In this document: piece by piece, positions 45,480 to 53,491 of the stretch | Position numbering within the stretch: the stretch's first letter is position 1 | Layout: the number at the start of each line of letters is the position of its first letter | Assembly (NCBI GenBank): GCA_016705125.1 | Contig: JADIYW010000004.1 | Coordinates: 1-64,000, forward strand | Source of the DNA: Bacteroidota bacterium | GTDB lineage: Bacteria; Bacteroidota; Bacteroidia; Chitinophagales; JADIYW01 | Reading direction: 5' to 3' | DNA length: 64,000 nucleotides | Made by a program: the position numbers and the translations under genes | Notes under the pieces: generated by a model | Databases searched by the model: none | Told to the model about the DNA's origin: nothing | What the model saw: only the letters and a program-made list of their open reading frames with translations

Positions 45480-46334
45480 ATGATTTTAATAGTTGATAGC
45501 GGAAGTACAAAAACAGATTGGTTGGCAATAGATACAAAAACTATGGAGCAATTGCCATTTGAAACGATTGGATTCAATCCAATGATTCAAACTCAATCTT
45601 TTATAGAAAATGAAATTTCATTTAATAATTCATTGACTAAGCTAGGAAATAAGATTCAAAAGGTTTATTTTTTTGGTGCTGGTTGCTCAACAGAAGCAAA
45701 TAATGAAAAAGTAAAAAATGCATTACAAAGCAATTTTCCAATCGCACAAATTTTTGTAGATCACGATTTAAATGGGGCAATTATAGCACTCTGTCAAGGC
45801 GAGCCAGGCATTGCTTGTATCCTTGGTACTGGCTCTAATTCAGTATATTTTGATGGGTCAGAGCAACACAAAAAAGTGCCTTCATTGGGATATATTTTGG
45901 GCGACGAAGGAAGTGGAGCATATTTCGGCAAACAGCTATTAAAAGATTTTTTATATTTAAATTTACCTCCAGAAATTGATGATTTCCTAAAAAATGAACG
46001 CTTTATAAAAAAAGATATTATATTGAAAAAATTATATAGCGAACCCAATCCGAATCGTTATTTGGCTAGTTTTGGACCTGTTTTTAGTCAATTTAGGCAA
46101 AATCCCTATATCCAAAAAGTATTGCTTGAAGGGTTTGATACATTTTTTCAAATCCATATTCTTTGTTTTGAAAATTACAAAACCCTTCCAATTAGTTTTG
46201 TAGGTTCTATTGCCCTTAATTTCAGAACAGAATTAGAAATAATCGCTAAAAAATATGATGCAACAATTGGCAATTTTGTACAAAAACCAATTCAAGCTAT
46301 TGCTCAATATTATTTAAATAAGGAAAATGCATAA
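45480..46334 (+). CDS. N-acetylglucosamine kinase, BadF/BcrA-type ATPase
   Basis: Phosphorylates GlcNAc in cell-wall or chitin recycling. ASKHA fold: N-terminal phosphate motif 'VDSGSTKTDWLA', 'FGAGCSTEANNEK', 'VDHDLNGAIIALC', CILGTGSNS and 'LGDEGSGAYFGKQLLKDFLY'. Length 284 is normal for Bacteroidota GlcNAc kinases. The next gene overlaps it by 8 nt. Confidence 0.9.
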   Translation: MILIVDSGSTKTDWLAIDTKTMEQLPFETIGFNPMIQTQSFIENEISFNNSLTKLGNKIQKVYFFGAGCSTEANNEKVKNALQSNFPIAQIFVDHDLNGAIIALCQGEPGIACILGTGSNSVYFDGSEQHKKVPSLGYILGDEGSGAYFGKQLLKDFLYLNLPPEIDDFLKNERFIKKDIILKKLYSEPNPNRYLASFGPVFSQFRQNPYIQKVLLEGFDTFFQIHILCFENYKTLPISFVGSIALNFRTELEIIAKKYDATIGNFVQKPIQAIAQYYLNKENA

Positions 46335-46899
46335 TATCGAACCTTTCTATAATTGGCGACATCTATATAAAGCAGAATCTGACTCTAAATCGCCCTTTTA
46401 TGGCAGAGTGTATAGCGAATTTGAATATTCGCAGAAAATATACAATTTTTATATTCATCCCCAATGGGATTTTTTTGGCTCAGAAACCCTTTATTTAAAA
46501 ATTATCTGCGTTGATTACCAAAAAGAATTTGCTATTATTGAATTGATTGGGGAATGGAATGATGCAATTGAAAATGATATTATGTTTTTGAAAAGAGAAT
46601 TAATTGACTTATTGATTGACGAGGGCATTTATAAATTTGTACTAATTGGCGAAAATGTCCTTAATTTTCATAGTTCGGATAATTGCTATTACGAGGAATG
46701 GTTCGACCAAGTAAATGAAGAAGGTGGTTGGATTATTGGGCTCAATTTTAGGCAACATGTACTCACTGAAATGGAAAATGAATCCATAAATAGATTTATT
46801 CAATTTGGAAAACAATTTAATGATTTGCCATGGCGGCAATTTAAACCAAACCATTTAGTGGAAGGCTTGGAAGATTTATTAATGAAAAGACTTTCATAA
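46327..46899 (+). CDS. Conserved hypothetical coupled to GlcNAc kinase
   Basis: 190 residues with no named domain that I can name. Distinctive conserved-looking segments are 'FYNWRHLYKAESDSKSPFYG', 'YIHPQWDFFGSETLYLKI', 'ELIGEWNDAIENDIMFLKRE', 'NFHSSDNCYYEEWFDQV' and 'LPWRQFKPNHLVEGLEDLL'. It overlaps the GlcNAc kinase gene by 8 nt, so translation is coupled. I have the impression that similar proteins occur beside this kinase in related bacteria, but that needs checking. Cytoplasmic; no signal peptide. Confidence 0.7.
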   Translation: MHNIEPFYNWRHLYKAESDSKSPFYGRVYSEFEYSQKIYNFYIHPQWDFFGSETLYLKIICVDYQKEFAIIELIGEWNDAIENDIMFLKRELIDLLIDEGIYKFVLIGENVLNFHSSDNCYYEEWFDQVNEEGGWIIGLNFRQHVLTEMENESINRFIQFGKQFNDLPWRQFKPNHLVEGLEDLLMKRLS

Positions 46900-46924
46900 G
46901 TTCTAAGTAATCCCAAATTTGTAT

Positions 46925-46932
46925 TAATTTTG
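46925..46932 (+). promoter_or_regulatory. -7 promoter element of queE
   Basis: TAATTTTG, perfect TAnnTTTG, ends 7 nt before the queE ATG, so the mRNA leader is very short or absent. Confidence 0.55.
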
Positions 46933-46939
46933 TTGCATA

Positions 46940-47563
46940 ATGCACATTCCTACCTTTGATACCAATACCCAAATTCCAGTAATGGAACACTTTTACACCA
47001 TACAAGGTGAAGGCAATTATACCGGAAGTGCAGCCTATTTTATAAGACTAGCAGGGTGTGATGTTGGTTGTGTTTGGTGTGATGTAAAAGAATCATGGAT
47101 AGTAAGTGAGCATCAAATTATGAATATCAATGAATTAATTCTTGAAATTCAAAAATATCCAAGCAAATTAATCGTTATCACAGGTGGAGAGCCACTAATT
47201 TACGATTTAAAACCACTAACTGCTGCTTTGAAATCGAAAGGATATATTATAAATATTGAAACTTCTGGTGCTTATCCCATTTCTGGCCAACTAGATTGGA
47301 TTTGCTTAAGTCCGAAAAAATTTAAAGCACCTTTGCCTGAAATTATAAAATTGGCACATGAATTGAAAATAATTATTTATAATAAATCAGACTTTAAATG
47401 GGCTGAAAGTTTTGTCGAAAATACAAGCAATAATTGCCAATATTTCTTGCAGCCCGAATGGTCCACCAAAGAAAAAATGATGCCACAAACAATAGAATAT
47501 GTAATGCAAAACCCAAAATGGCGCATTTCGATTCAAACGCATAAGTATTTAAATATTCCGTAA
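46940..47563 (+). CDS. queE: 7-carboxy-7-deazaguanine synthase QueE
   Basis: Radical SAM enzyme that converts 6-carboxy-tetrahydropterin to 7-carboxy-7-deazaguanine in queuosine/7-deazaguanine synthesis. The cluster motif is CDVGCVWC (CxxxCxxC) within 'FIRLAGCDVGCVWCDVKES', preceded by FYTIQGEGNYTG. 'ITGGEPL' and 'NIETSGAYP' are the expected SAM-site strands. Length 207 is normal. It leads to the same modification as queA at 9170. The PorE-like gene begins 1 nt after its stop. Confidence 0.95.
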   Translation: MHIPTFDTNTQIPVMEHFYTIQGEGNYTGSAAYFIRLAGCDVGCVWCDVKESWIVSEHQIMNINELILEIQKYPSKLIVITGGEPLIYDLKPLTAALKSKGYIINIETSGAYPISGQLDWICLSPKKFKAPLPEIIKLAHELKIIIYNKSDFKWAESFVENTSNNCQYFLQPEWSTKEKMMPQTIEYVMQNPKWRISIQTHKYLNIP

Positions 47564-47564
47564 A

Positions 47565-49475
47565 ATGAACGATAAACAAATACAAATGATTACAATAAAT
47601 AAAACAATCCTATTTTTTTTATTTGTATTAACTTCCTTTTTGAGTTTTGGTCAAACTACGGATCCAAAAATTCAAAAAAAATTAGAGCAAGCCAAATACT
47701 ATCTTGGTAGTGGGCAAACAGACCTCGCCATACAAGAATTAAATACCATTTTAACGCCTAACCCAAAAGTAACCAATGCCAGATGGATGCTTGGCGATAT
47801 TTACTACAATAAAAAAGAATACGAAAAGGCTATATTTCATTATAAACTATTGATTACCAACGACCCAAAAGCACCGAGTATTATTTATTCTAATATTGGT
47901 GAAGCCCTTTTTTACCAAAACAAATATGATGAAGCGATTACCTATTTCAATAAATACTTAGCTATTCCGAATATAAGTGCGAATAACCAACAGAAAATTC
48001 AACAGACATTAAAATCGGCCATTTTTGCAAAAGATGCCATCTTAAAACCAGTTCCATTTAATCCAATTAATATTGGAATAGGCGTAAATTCGGAAATGAG
48101 TGAATATCTTCCTTATCTAACAGCCGATGGAAATTTATTGTTTTTTACAAGGTTGGTGGGCAATCAGGAAGATATTTTTTATGCACAAAAGATGGATTCA
48201 ACTTGGAAGAAAGCGGAAAGTTTGAGTGCCTTAATTAATACCAACGATAATGAAGGAGCGCATTGCATCTCCGCTGATGGTAAATTTTTATTTTTTACGG
48301 CATGTAATCGTTCCAACGGATTGGGTGGATGCGATATAATGTTTGCAACCAATAATGGAAAAGCGTGGAGTAAACCCGATTTTATGCCACGTCCAATTAA
48401 TTCTGAGGCATGGGAAAGTCAACCCAGTTTTTCTGCTGACGGAAGATCCCTCTTTTTTACTTCCAATCGTACAGGTGGTTTTGGAGGAAAAGACATTTGG
48501 GTATCTCAATTAGGCTCAAATTATGTGTGGGGAAATCCTGTCAATTTAGGCCCAGAAATAAATACTGCAGGCGATGAACAGTCTCCATTTATTCATCCTG
48601 ATGGTACTACTTTATATTTTGCTTCTGATGGTCAACCAGGATTTGGTGGATTTGACTTATTTTTTGCTAAAAAGATAAATAATAACTGGACAGCTTCCAA
48701 AAACCTAGGTTATCCAATTAATACTGCTGCTCACGAAGGCAGCTTAATGGTTTCATTGGATGGAAGTACCGCATTTTTTGCTAGTAATAGAAAAGACGGA
48801 ATGGGTAAATTAGACATTTATTCCTTTTTATTGCCCGAAATAGACAGACCAAATAAAGTGAGTTATGTGAAAGCGATGGTGACTGACAAAAAAACTGGAT
48901 CGCCATTGGATGTTAATTATTCATTTGTAGATATTGAAACTAAAACGGTTTTACAAAATGGACTGACAGCCAAGGACGGTTATTTTTTGGTTACATTGCC
49001 CGCAGGAAAGGAATATGCTTTAAATATTAATAAAAAAGGCTATCTATTTTCATCAGAAAATTATAATTTTAAAGAAAATTTTATCGACAAACCATTTAAT
49101 TTAGACATAAAACTTAGTCCGATTGAAATTGGCGGAATTACGGTATTGCGAAATATTTTCTTTGATCTTGATAAATATGAATTAAAAGAAAAATCTTTTT
49201 TAGAGTTGGATAAAATTGTTGTTTTATTGAACGAGAACCCAACTATGAAAATAGAACTCATTGGACATACCGACAACCAAGGACAAAAGCAATATAACCA
49301 ATTGCTTTCAGAAAACAGAGCAAAATCGGTTGTAAACTATTTGATTTCAAAAGGAATAAATAAAGCTAGGCTTAGTTATAAAGGCAAAGGCGATCAAGAG
49401 CCTTTAGGATCAAACACCACAGAGGAAGGAAAGGCTTTGAATAGAAGGACGGAGTTAAAAATTATTGGATATTAA
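47565..49475 (+). CDS. PorE-like TPR/PD40/OmpA-domain protein
   Basis: Periplasmic, peptidoglycan-binding protein. Order of domains: signal peptide (a second ATG at 47586 would keep it), TPR helices at about residues 25-150 ('NARWMLGDIYYNKKEYEKAI', 'NIGEALFYQNKYDEAI'), PD40 propeller repeats at 165-430 ('HCISADGKFLFFTAC', 'QPSFSADGRSLFFTSNR', 'PFIHPDGTTLYFASDG'), a carboxypeptidase regulatory-like domain at 440-530, and an OmpA C-terminal domain ('LIGHTDNQGQKQYNQLLSEN', 'NRRTEL'). The same order is seen in T9SS PorE. It starts 1 nt after queE and ends in a terminator. Confidence 0.88.
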   Translation: MNDKQIQMITINKTILFFLFVLTSFLSFGQTTDPKIQKKLEQAKYYLGSGQTDLAIQELNTILTPNPKVTNARWMLGDIYYNKKEYEKAIFHYKLLITNDPKAPSIIYSNIGEALFYQNKYDEAITYFNKYLAIPNISANNQQKIQQTLKSAIFAKDAILKPVPFNPINIGIGVNSEMSEYLPYLTADGNLLFFTRLVGNQEDIFYAQKMDSTWKKAESLSALINTNDNEGAHCISADGKFLFFTACNRSNGLGGCDIMFATNNGKAWSKPDFMPRPINSEAWESQPSFSADGRSLFFTSNRTGGFGGKDIWVSQLGSNYVWGNPVNLGPEINTAGDEQSPFIHPDGTTLYFASDGQPGFGGFDLFFAKKINNNWTASKNLGYPINTAAHEGSLMVSLDGSTAFFASNRKDGMGKLDIYSFLLPEIDRPNKVSYVKAMVTDKKTGSPLDVNYSFVDIETKTVLQNGLTAKDGYFLVTLPAGKEYALNINKKGYLFSSENYNFKENFIDKPFNLDIKLSPIEIGGITVLRNIFFDLDKYELKEKSFLELDKIVVLLNENPTMKIELIGHTDNQGQKQYNQLLSENRAKSVVNYLISKGINKARLSYKGKGDQEPLGSNTTEEGKALNRRTELKIIGY

Positions 49476-49476
49476 A

Positions 49477-49507
49477 TAAAAAGGAACGCAAAATTGCGTT
49501 CCTTTTT
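49477..49507. terminator. Bidirectional terminator between the PorE-like gene and a lipoprotein gene
   Basis: Stem AAAAAGGAACGC / GCGTTCCTTTTT with loop AAAATT, A and T runs on each side. Confidence 0.88.
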
Positions 49508-49528
49508 ATTAATTAGTTAATAACTTAA

Positions 49529-49798
49529 TTAGTCTACACATTCAGGCAAAACGGCCAATATTCCATTATAGGTTGCCTTTTCTGCATCAGTAAGATCGCA
49601 ATTAGACAATACTTCATTAATAGCACTTTTATAAGCTGCGCAATTTGCTGCAGTTGAGCTAGCGTCAAAGGCTGCGAAGGTAGATGCTACTTTATCTAAT
49701 GCGTCATCACACTTACTGTCGCTATCCTTTTTACAAGCACCAGTTGATAATAAAGCCACCATTCCTAGGCTTAAAAACATAATTTTTATTTTTTTCAT
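49529..49798 (-). CDS. Small lipoprotein, paralogue A
   Basis: 89-residue lipoprotein: signal 'KIMFLSLGMVALLSTGACKK' with the lipobox STGAC. The mature part is alanine- and cysteine-containing helix ('VASTFAAFDASSTAANCAAY', 'CDLTDAEKATYNGILA'). Its signal peptide is nearly identical to that of the paralogue at 49881; the mature parts are related in pattern (cysteines, NCxAxK) but diverged. Function unknown. Confidence 0.75.
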   Translation of the reverse strand: MKKIKIMFLSLGMVALLSTGACKKDSDSKCDDALDKVASTFAAFDASSTAANCAAYKSAINEVLSNCDLTDAEKATYNGILAVLPECVD

Positions 49799-49833
49799 AA
49801 TTGCTTTTTTTTAATTTATAAATAATTTACCTT

Positions 49834-49864
49834 AAAAAAAAGGGAGAAAACTAATTTTCTCCCT
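49834..49864 (-). terminator. Intrinsic terminator of lipoprotein paralogue B
   Basis: Minus-strand stem GGGAGAAAA / TTTTCTCCC with a four-base loop and T8. Confidence 0.87.
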
Positions 49865-49880
49865 ATCTTTTAAATTTTAA

Positions 49881-50159
49881 TTACAGTGGCAAATCGGCAC
49901 AATCAAGTGCATCTAAGCCAGCTTGAGCCGCATCAAGTTGAGCTTGGGTATAGCTACTTTTACAAGACTCCAAAATGTCAGAATAAGCATCTTTTAAAGC
50001 ATTGCAATTTGCCTCATTAGGACTTGAAAGAAATGCCGAAGAAGCGGAACTTGCAGCAGAAGCAGCCTCTTCACAAGTCATCTTATCTTTCTTACAAGCA
50101 CCAGTTGATAATAAAGCCACCATTCCTAGGCTTAAAAACATAATTTTTACTTTTTTCAT
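49881..50159 (-). CDS. Small lipoprotein, paralogue B
   Basis: 92-residue lipoprotein with lipobox STGAC, and a helical, Ala/Ser-rich mature part with four cysteines ('CEEAASAASSASSAFLS', 'NCNALKDAYSDILESCK'). It is a tandem paralogue of the gene at 49529: the first 25 or so residues differ by one substitution, and the spacing of cysteines is similar. Each copy has its own terminator. Function unknown. Confidence 0.75.
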   Translation of the reverse strand: MKKVKIMFLSLGMVALLSTGACKKDKMTCEEAASAASSASSAFLSSPNEANCNALKDAYSDILESCKSSYTQAQLDAAQAGLDALDCADLPL

Positions 50160-50238
50160 AATTGTTTTTTTAAGTTAATGAAGGTAAATATAGAAGAAAA
50201 AAAAAGAAAAAAAAAGAAAAATCTAAAATTTTAATTAA

Positions 50239-51114
50239 TTAAAATACATGTTTTTCCGCATGATAAGAAGAACGCACCATTGGACCACTTTCCACATATT
50301 TAAAACCCATCTCGAGTCCTTTTTCTTTGTAAAACTGAAATTGTTCGGGTTTAACAAACTCCATAACTTCGTGGTGCATTTTGGTAGGTTGCAAATATTG
50401 CCCCAAAGTAAGCACATCGCATCCATTTAATAATAAATCGTGCATTATTTCCAATACTTCGGCTTCGGTTTCACCTAATCCGAGCATCACACCTGATTTG
50501 GTTCGTTTACCAAAATCTTTTATTCTTTGTATCTGCTCCAAACTCCTTTCGTATTTTGCCTGTGGCCGTACTTTTCGATAAAGTCTATGCACCGTTTCCA
50601 TATTGTGGCTTACCACTTCTTGTCCCGCACTTATCATTGTTTCAAGTGCAGCCCAATCTGCTTTTACATCAGGAATTAAGGTTTCAATAGTTGGAGTAGG
50701 TTCCAATTGCTTTACCAACTTAACCGTTTCGTGCCAAATAGCTGCACCTTTATCAGGTAATTCGTCTCTATTTACAGAAGTGATTACGGCATGTTTTACT
50801 TGCATTAAAAAAATAGCCTCTGCTACCCTTTGTGGTTCATCCAAATCCAAACTAATGGGACGACCAGTAGCCACAGCACAAAAAGAGCAAGAGCGAGTAC
50901 ACACATTTCCTAAAATCATAAACGTAGCTGTCCCTTCTCCCCAACATTCTCCCATGTTTGGACAATTTCCACTTTGACAAATAGTGTGTAACTTATAATT
51001 ATCTACTAAACTTCTAACCTTTTTATAATTTTCGCCAGTTGGTAATCTTACTTTTAGCCAATCTGGTTTTCGAGGCAAATTAGATTTCTTTTCTATAATT
51101 GGTAAATCAATCAT
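50239..51114 (-). CDS. lipA: Lipoyl synthase
   Basis: Radical SAM enzyme that inserts sulfur into octanoyl groups on E2 and GcvH proteins. The auxiliary cluster cysteines are in 'CQSGNCPNMGECW' and the SAM cluster in CTRSCSFC. 'TSVNRDELPDKGAA', 'SHNMETVHRLY' and 'LTLGQYLQPTKMHHEV' are family hallmarks. Length 291 is normal. The hypothetical barrel gene lies directly upstream in the same direction, 7 nt away. Confidence 0.97.
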   Translation of the reverse strand: MIDLPIIEKKSNLPRKPDWLKVRLPTGENYKKVRSLVDNYKLHTICQSGNCPNMGECWGEGTATFMILGNVCTRSCSFCAVATGRPISLDLDEPQRVAEAIFLMQVKHAVITSVNRDELPDKGAAIWHETVKLVKQLEPTPTIETLIPDVKADWAALETMISAGQEVVSHNMETVHRLYRKVRPQAKYERSLEQIQRIKDFGKRTKSGVMLGLGETEAEVLEIMHDLLLNGCDVLTLGQYLQPTKMHHEVMEFVKPEQFQFYKEKGLEMGFKYVESGPMVRSSYHAEKHVF

Positions 51115-51121
51115 TCAATAA

Positions 51122-51898
51122 CTACTTCTTTTTTCCTAAGGCTATACCTAAGTATAAATTAAAAAATCTAGCTTTATTATCCACTAGAAGCATTAAGGGG
51201 ACATCAGTAAAATATTCATCATAGCTGAACCCAATTTCTACTGCTTTAATAAAATCATCTTGAGCCGACCAGTCGAATTGCAAACCAGTTTTGAAATGCA
51301 AACCAGGTCTGAATTTAAGTTTCCAGCCCGTACCAAATCCACTTCCTCCTGCAATATCAAAGATATTAAGAAATCGAGGATCTGGGTCGTTTTTATTATA
51401 GGAAATTGATTCTGTTTGCAGTCCAACTGGATCTACAAATACATCTATAAAATATGGTTTTAAAATGCCTAAGGTGAATCCTCCTAAATATTGGAAATTT
51501 ATCAATACTCCATTTTTTCTGGCCTGTTCGGCTAGTAAATGTCTTTGTCCAGCAGCAAAATGCAAGGCATATAATGAATTAATTTTACCAAAAACAAATG
51601 GCTTAAAACCACCGCCAAATATTCCAGCATTGGGATCGATTGATTGGCGTTTCATTTTGGGATGTTTGTATTCACCCAAATCAATTTGATAAACCAAACT
51701 TCTTTTGTAATTTTTAATTTTGTCGTATTCGCCCGTAATTCCCCAACCATCGGTACGTAATTTTATACCTCCCGACCATGCCTTTTCGTAATTATATCCT
51801 TTTTTTTCAGGATTTATATTATCCTGACCATTTGTATTTAAAAATACAAAAAATAATAAAAAGCTATAAAGCCATTTTATTTTTGTCAGTTGCGTCAT
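51122..51898 (-). CDS. Exported hypothetical protein, beta-barrel-like
   Basis: Signal peptide at the N-terminus ('SFLLFFVFLNTNGQD'), then about 230 residues of alternating strands with aromatic caps ('GGIKLRTDGWGITGEYDKI', 'LYALHFAAGQRHLLAE', 'FGTGWKLKFRPGLHFKTG', ending FNLYLGIALGKKK). This fits a small outer-membrane beta-barrel. It is 7 nt upstream of lipA on the same strand, probably in the same transcript. I do not know the family. Confidence 0.65.
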   Translation of the reverse strand: MTQLTKIKWLYSFLLFFVFLNTNGQDNINPEKKGYNYEKAWSGGIKLRTDGWGITGEYDKIKNYKRSLVYQIDLGEYKHPKMKRQSIDPNAGIFGGGFKPFVFGKINSLYALHFAAGQRHLLAEQARKNGVLINFQYLGGFTLGILKPYFIDVFVDPVGLQTESISYNKNDPDPRFLNIFDIAGGSGFGTGWKLKFRPGLHFKTGLQFDWSAQDDFIKAVEIGFSYDEYFTDVPLMLLVDNKARFFNLYLGIALGKKK

Positions 51899-52034
51899 AT
51901 TTATCCTATATAATTATTAGGTAAAAGTAGTATTTTAGAATTAATTTTTATTAGAAAACAAAAAAAAACAAAAAAACAAAAAAATGAATGTATTTTAGAA
52001 TTATCAAAATTATTCAATTGAATAAATTAAACTA

Positions 52035-52151
52035 TGAAATCAGAAAAAATGAAAGTAGCTTTAGTAAATTGTAATAAAAAAAGTATCCAGTTTTTAAATA
52101 AAATCTGCTTTAGCCTTATTGCTTTTTTATTTTATCAAAATACTGTTTGAA
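52035..52151 (+). CDS. Possible 38-residue peptide with hydrophobic C-terminus
   Basis: In the 382-nt gap 51899-52280 a short frame starts with ATG 52035 and encodes MKSEKMKVALVNCNKKS followed by a hydrophobic stretch (FSLIAFLFY) and a stop. The rest of the gap is an A-rich stretch at 51955-51985, and the repetitive tract at 52170-52231. Too short to be sure that it is translated; no clear RBS, and the phylum rarely has one. Confidence 0.25.
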
Positions 52152-52169
52152 TTAAGAACCTAAATGCGG

Positions 52170-52231
52170 TGAACTGTCAACTGTTATCTGTTAACTTTCC
52201 CACTGCGGACTGCCGACAGCAGACCACTCAG
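52170..52231. repeat. Degenerate heptad-like intergenic repeat
   Basis: GAACTGTCAACTGTTATCTG and then TTAACT, followed by ACTGCGGACTGCCGACAGC and AGACC: short imperfect units with the common core ACTGt/c, about 7 nt apart. The second half is far richer in GC than the surroundings. I have the impression that similar filler tracts are frequent in intergenic DNA of Bacteroidota. Confidence 0.55.
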
Positions 52232-52280
52232 CGTTTATACATTTCATTTAAACCTAATTCCAAGGAACGCCTAAAATAAA

Positions 52281-52871
52281 CTAGTTATTCTTAAAGCCTA
52301 GTTTTTCGACCTTTTTTAACCAATTTGTCCTATAGCTTTCTTTCGAAAGTCTTAAAGGCCCAATGGTGGTCGTTTTTACAGGATTAATGCCACAAAACTG
52401 AAGTGTCAATTTTTTCATAGCGTTATTACTTGGTGCATTATAAACTAACCAATAATACCATGCTGGCTGATCAAGCGTAGAAATGATTCGAGCAGATTTT
52501 CCTTTTAGTAGTTTATCCCACCAAATGGAGCCTTCCCTTTTTTGAAAAGCAAATCCTGGCAAAAACACTCTATCTATAAATCCTTTTAATATGCCTGGTA
52601 ATGAACCCCACCAAACTGGATAAATCCAAACCAAATGATTTGCCCATAAAATTGCATCTTGAGCAGCAATTAAATCGGGTTCTAATTCCGTTCGCTTCCT
52701 ATAGCCGAAAGACAAATTAGGATTAAAATTTAAATCTCGAATAATTAATTCTCTAACTTCCGCGCCAGATGCCAATGCACCTTTTTTATATGCGTTAAAT
52801 AAAGCATAATTATAGCTATCCAAATCTGGATGACCTAGGATAATCAATATTTTTTTTGAATTATTTTGCAA
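52281..52871 (-). CDS. NAD(P)H-dependent flavodoxin-fold oxidoreductase
   Basis: FMN/FAD-dependent quinone reductase-like protein. The flavin phosphate site is 'LIILGHPDLDSYNYAL', then 'LVWIYPVWWGSLPGILKGFIDRVF', a hallmark of the NQO/MdaB-like family. Length 196 is typical. It is in an operon-like row with ytxJ and a tiny lipoprotein: the ytxJ stop is 11 nt upstream. Substrate unknown; a role in redox or quinone detoxification is an inference. Confidence 0.9.
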   Translation of the reverse strand: MQNNSKKILIILGHPDLDSYNYALFNAYKKGALASGAEVRELIIRDLNFNPNLSFGYRKRTELEPDLIAAQDAILWANHLVWIYPVWWGSLPGILKGFIDRVFLPGFAFQKREGSIWWDKLLKGKSARIISTLDQPAWYYWLVYNAPSNNAMKKLTLQFCGINPVKTTTIGPLRLSKESYRTNWLKKVEKLGFKNN

Positions 52872-52882
52872 AAAAAGATTAT

Positions 52883-53206
52883 TTAAGCCTTTTCCAAAAT
52901 TTCAGAAACATCTATTCCATTATGGCTTGCGCTATAAATCGGCTTACCGTTTTTAAAAACGATTAATTGTGGAGATTCATGTTGAATACCTGAAATTGCT
53001 TCAATACTACTTGAAATATCTCTAAAATTTAATAAGTCTAAATAATAGATAGGCAATTCTGTACCAAAATTCCATTCGCGTTCCAATCTAGACTTAGCCA
53101 TACTACTAATTGAACAGCGTGTACTGTGTTTGAACACAGCAAACAAACCGCCTTCATTTATAGCAGTTTCAAAATCTTGTTTATTCGTTAGCGAAATCCA
53201 ATTCAA
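52883..53206 (-). CDS. ytxJ: Bacillithiol-system redox protein YtxJ
   Basis: Thioredoxin-fold monothiol protein. The single redox cysteine sits in 'KHSTRCSISSMAKSRLER' (TRCxIS is the YtxJ hallmark), followed by 'YYLDLLNFRDIS' and 'IQHESPQLIVFKNGKPIYSASHNGI'. Length 107 is normal. YtxJ is tied to bacillithiol, the low-molecular-weight thiol of many Bacteroidota. Immediately upstream (stop 2 nt before its ATG) is a 44-residue lipoprotein. Confidence 0.93.
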   Translation of the reverse strand: MNWISLTNKQDFETAINEGGLFAVFKHSTRCSISSMAKSRLEREWNFGTELPIYYLDLLNFRDISSSIEAISGIQHESPQLIVFKNGKPIYSASHNGIDVSEILEKA

Positions 53207-53208
53207 AA

Positions 53209-53343
53209 TTAAGCAGGTTTTTCCGTTTTATGTGGTTGTGGAACTTTACCCAAGTTGTTTGGACATCCAATTCCTCTGTGGCATGAAGACATTATAATTG
53301 TCATAGACAATAATAAAGCACTAATTTTTGCAATTCTTTTCAT
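53209..53343 (-). CDS. Tiny lipoprotein upstream of ytxJ
   Basis: 44 residues: MKRIAKISALLLSMTIIM then the lipobox SSC, and a short mature tail with a second cysteine (HRGIGCPNNLGKV) and Pro/Lys-rich end. The signal peptide is convincing. It ends 2 nt before the ytxJ ATG, so the two genes are coupled. Short lipoproteins with 'C-P-x-x' tails are frequent in Bacteroidota; the function is unknown. Confidence 0.65.
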   Translation of the reverse strand: MKRIAKISALLLSMTIIMSSCHRGIGCPNNLGKVPQPHKTEKPA

Positions 53344-53491
53344 ATTATTTTTTTTAATGGGATATTAATATTTAAATCAAAGGTATATAATATGTTTTAA
53401 TCCTAACGCATCATTTCTCCACGTATTGTTAAAAATAAAGTATAGTTAACAATATTTAATATTACGATTTTTGCAAATAGATAATTAAAAT

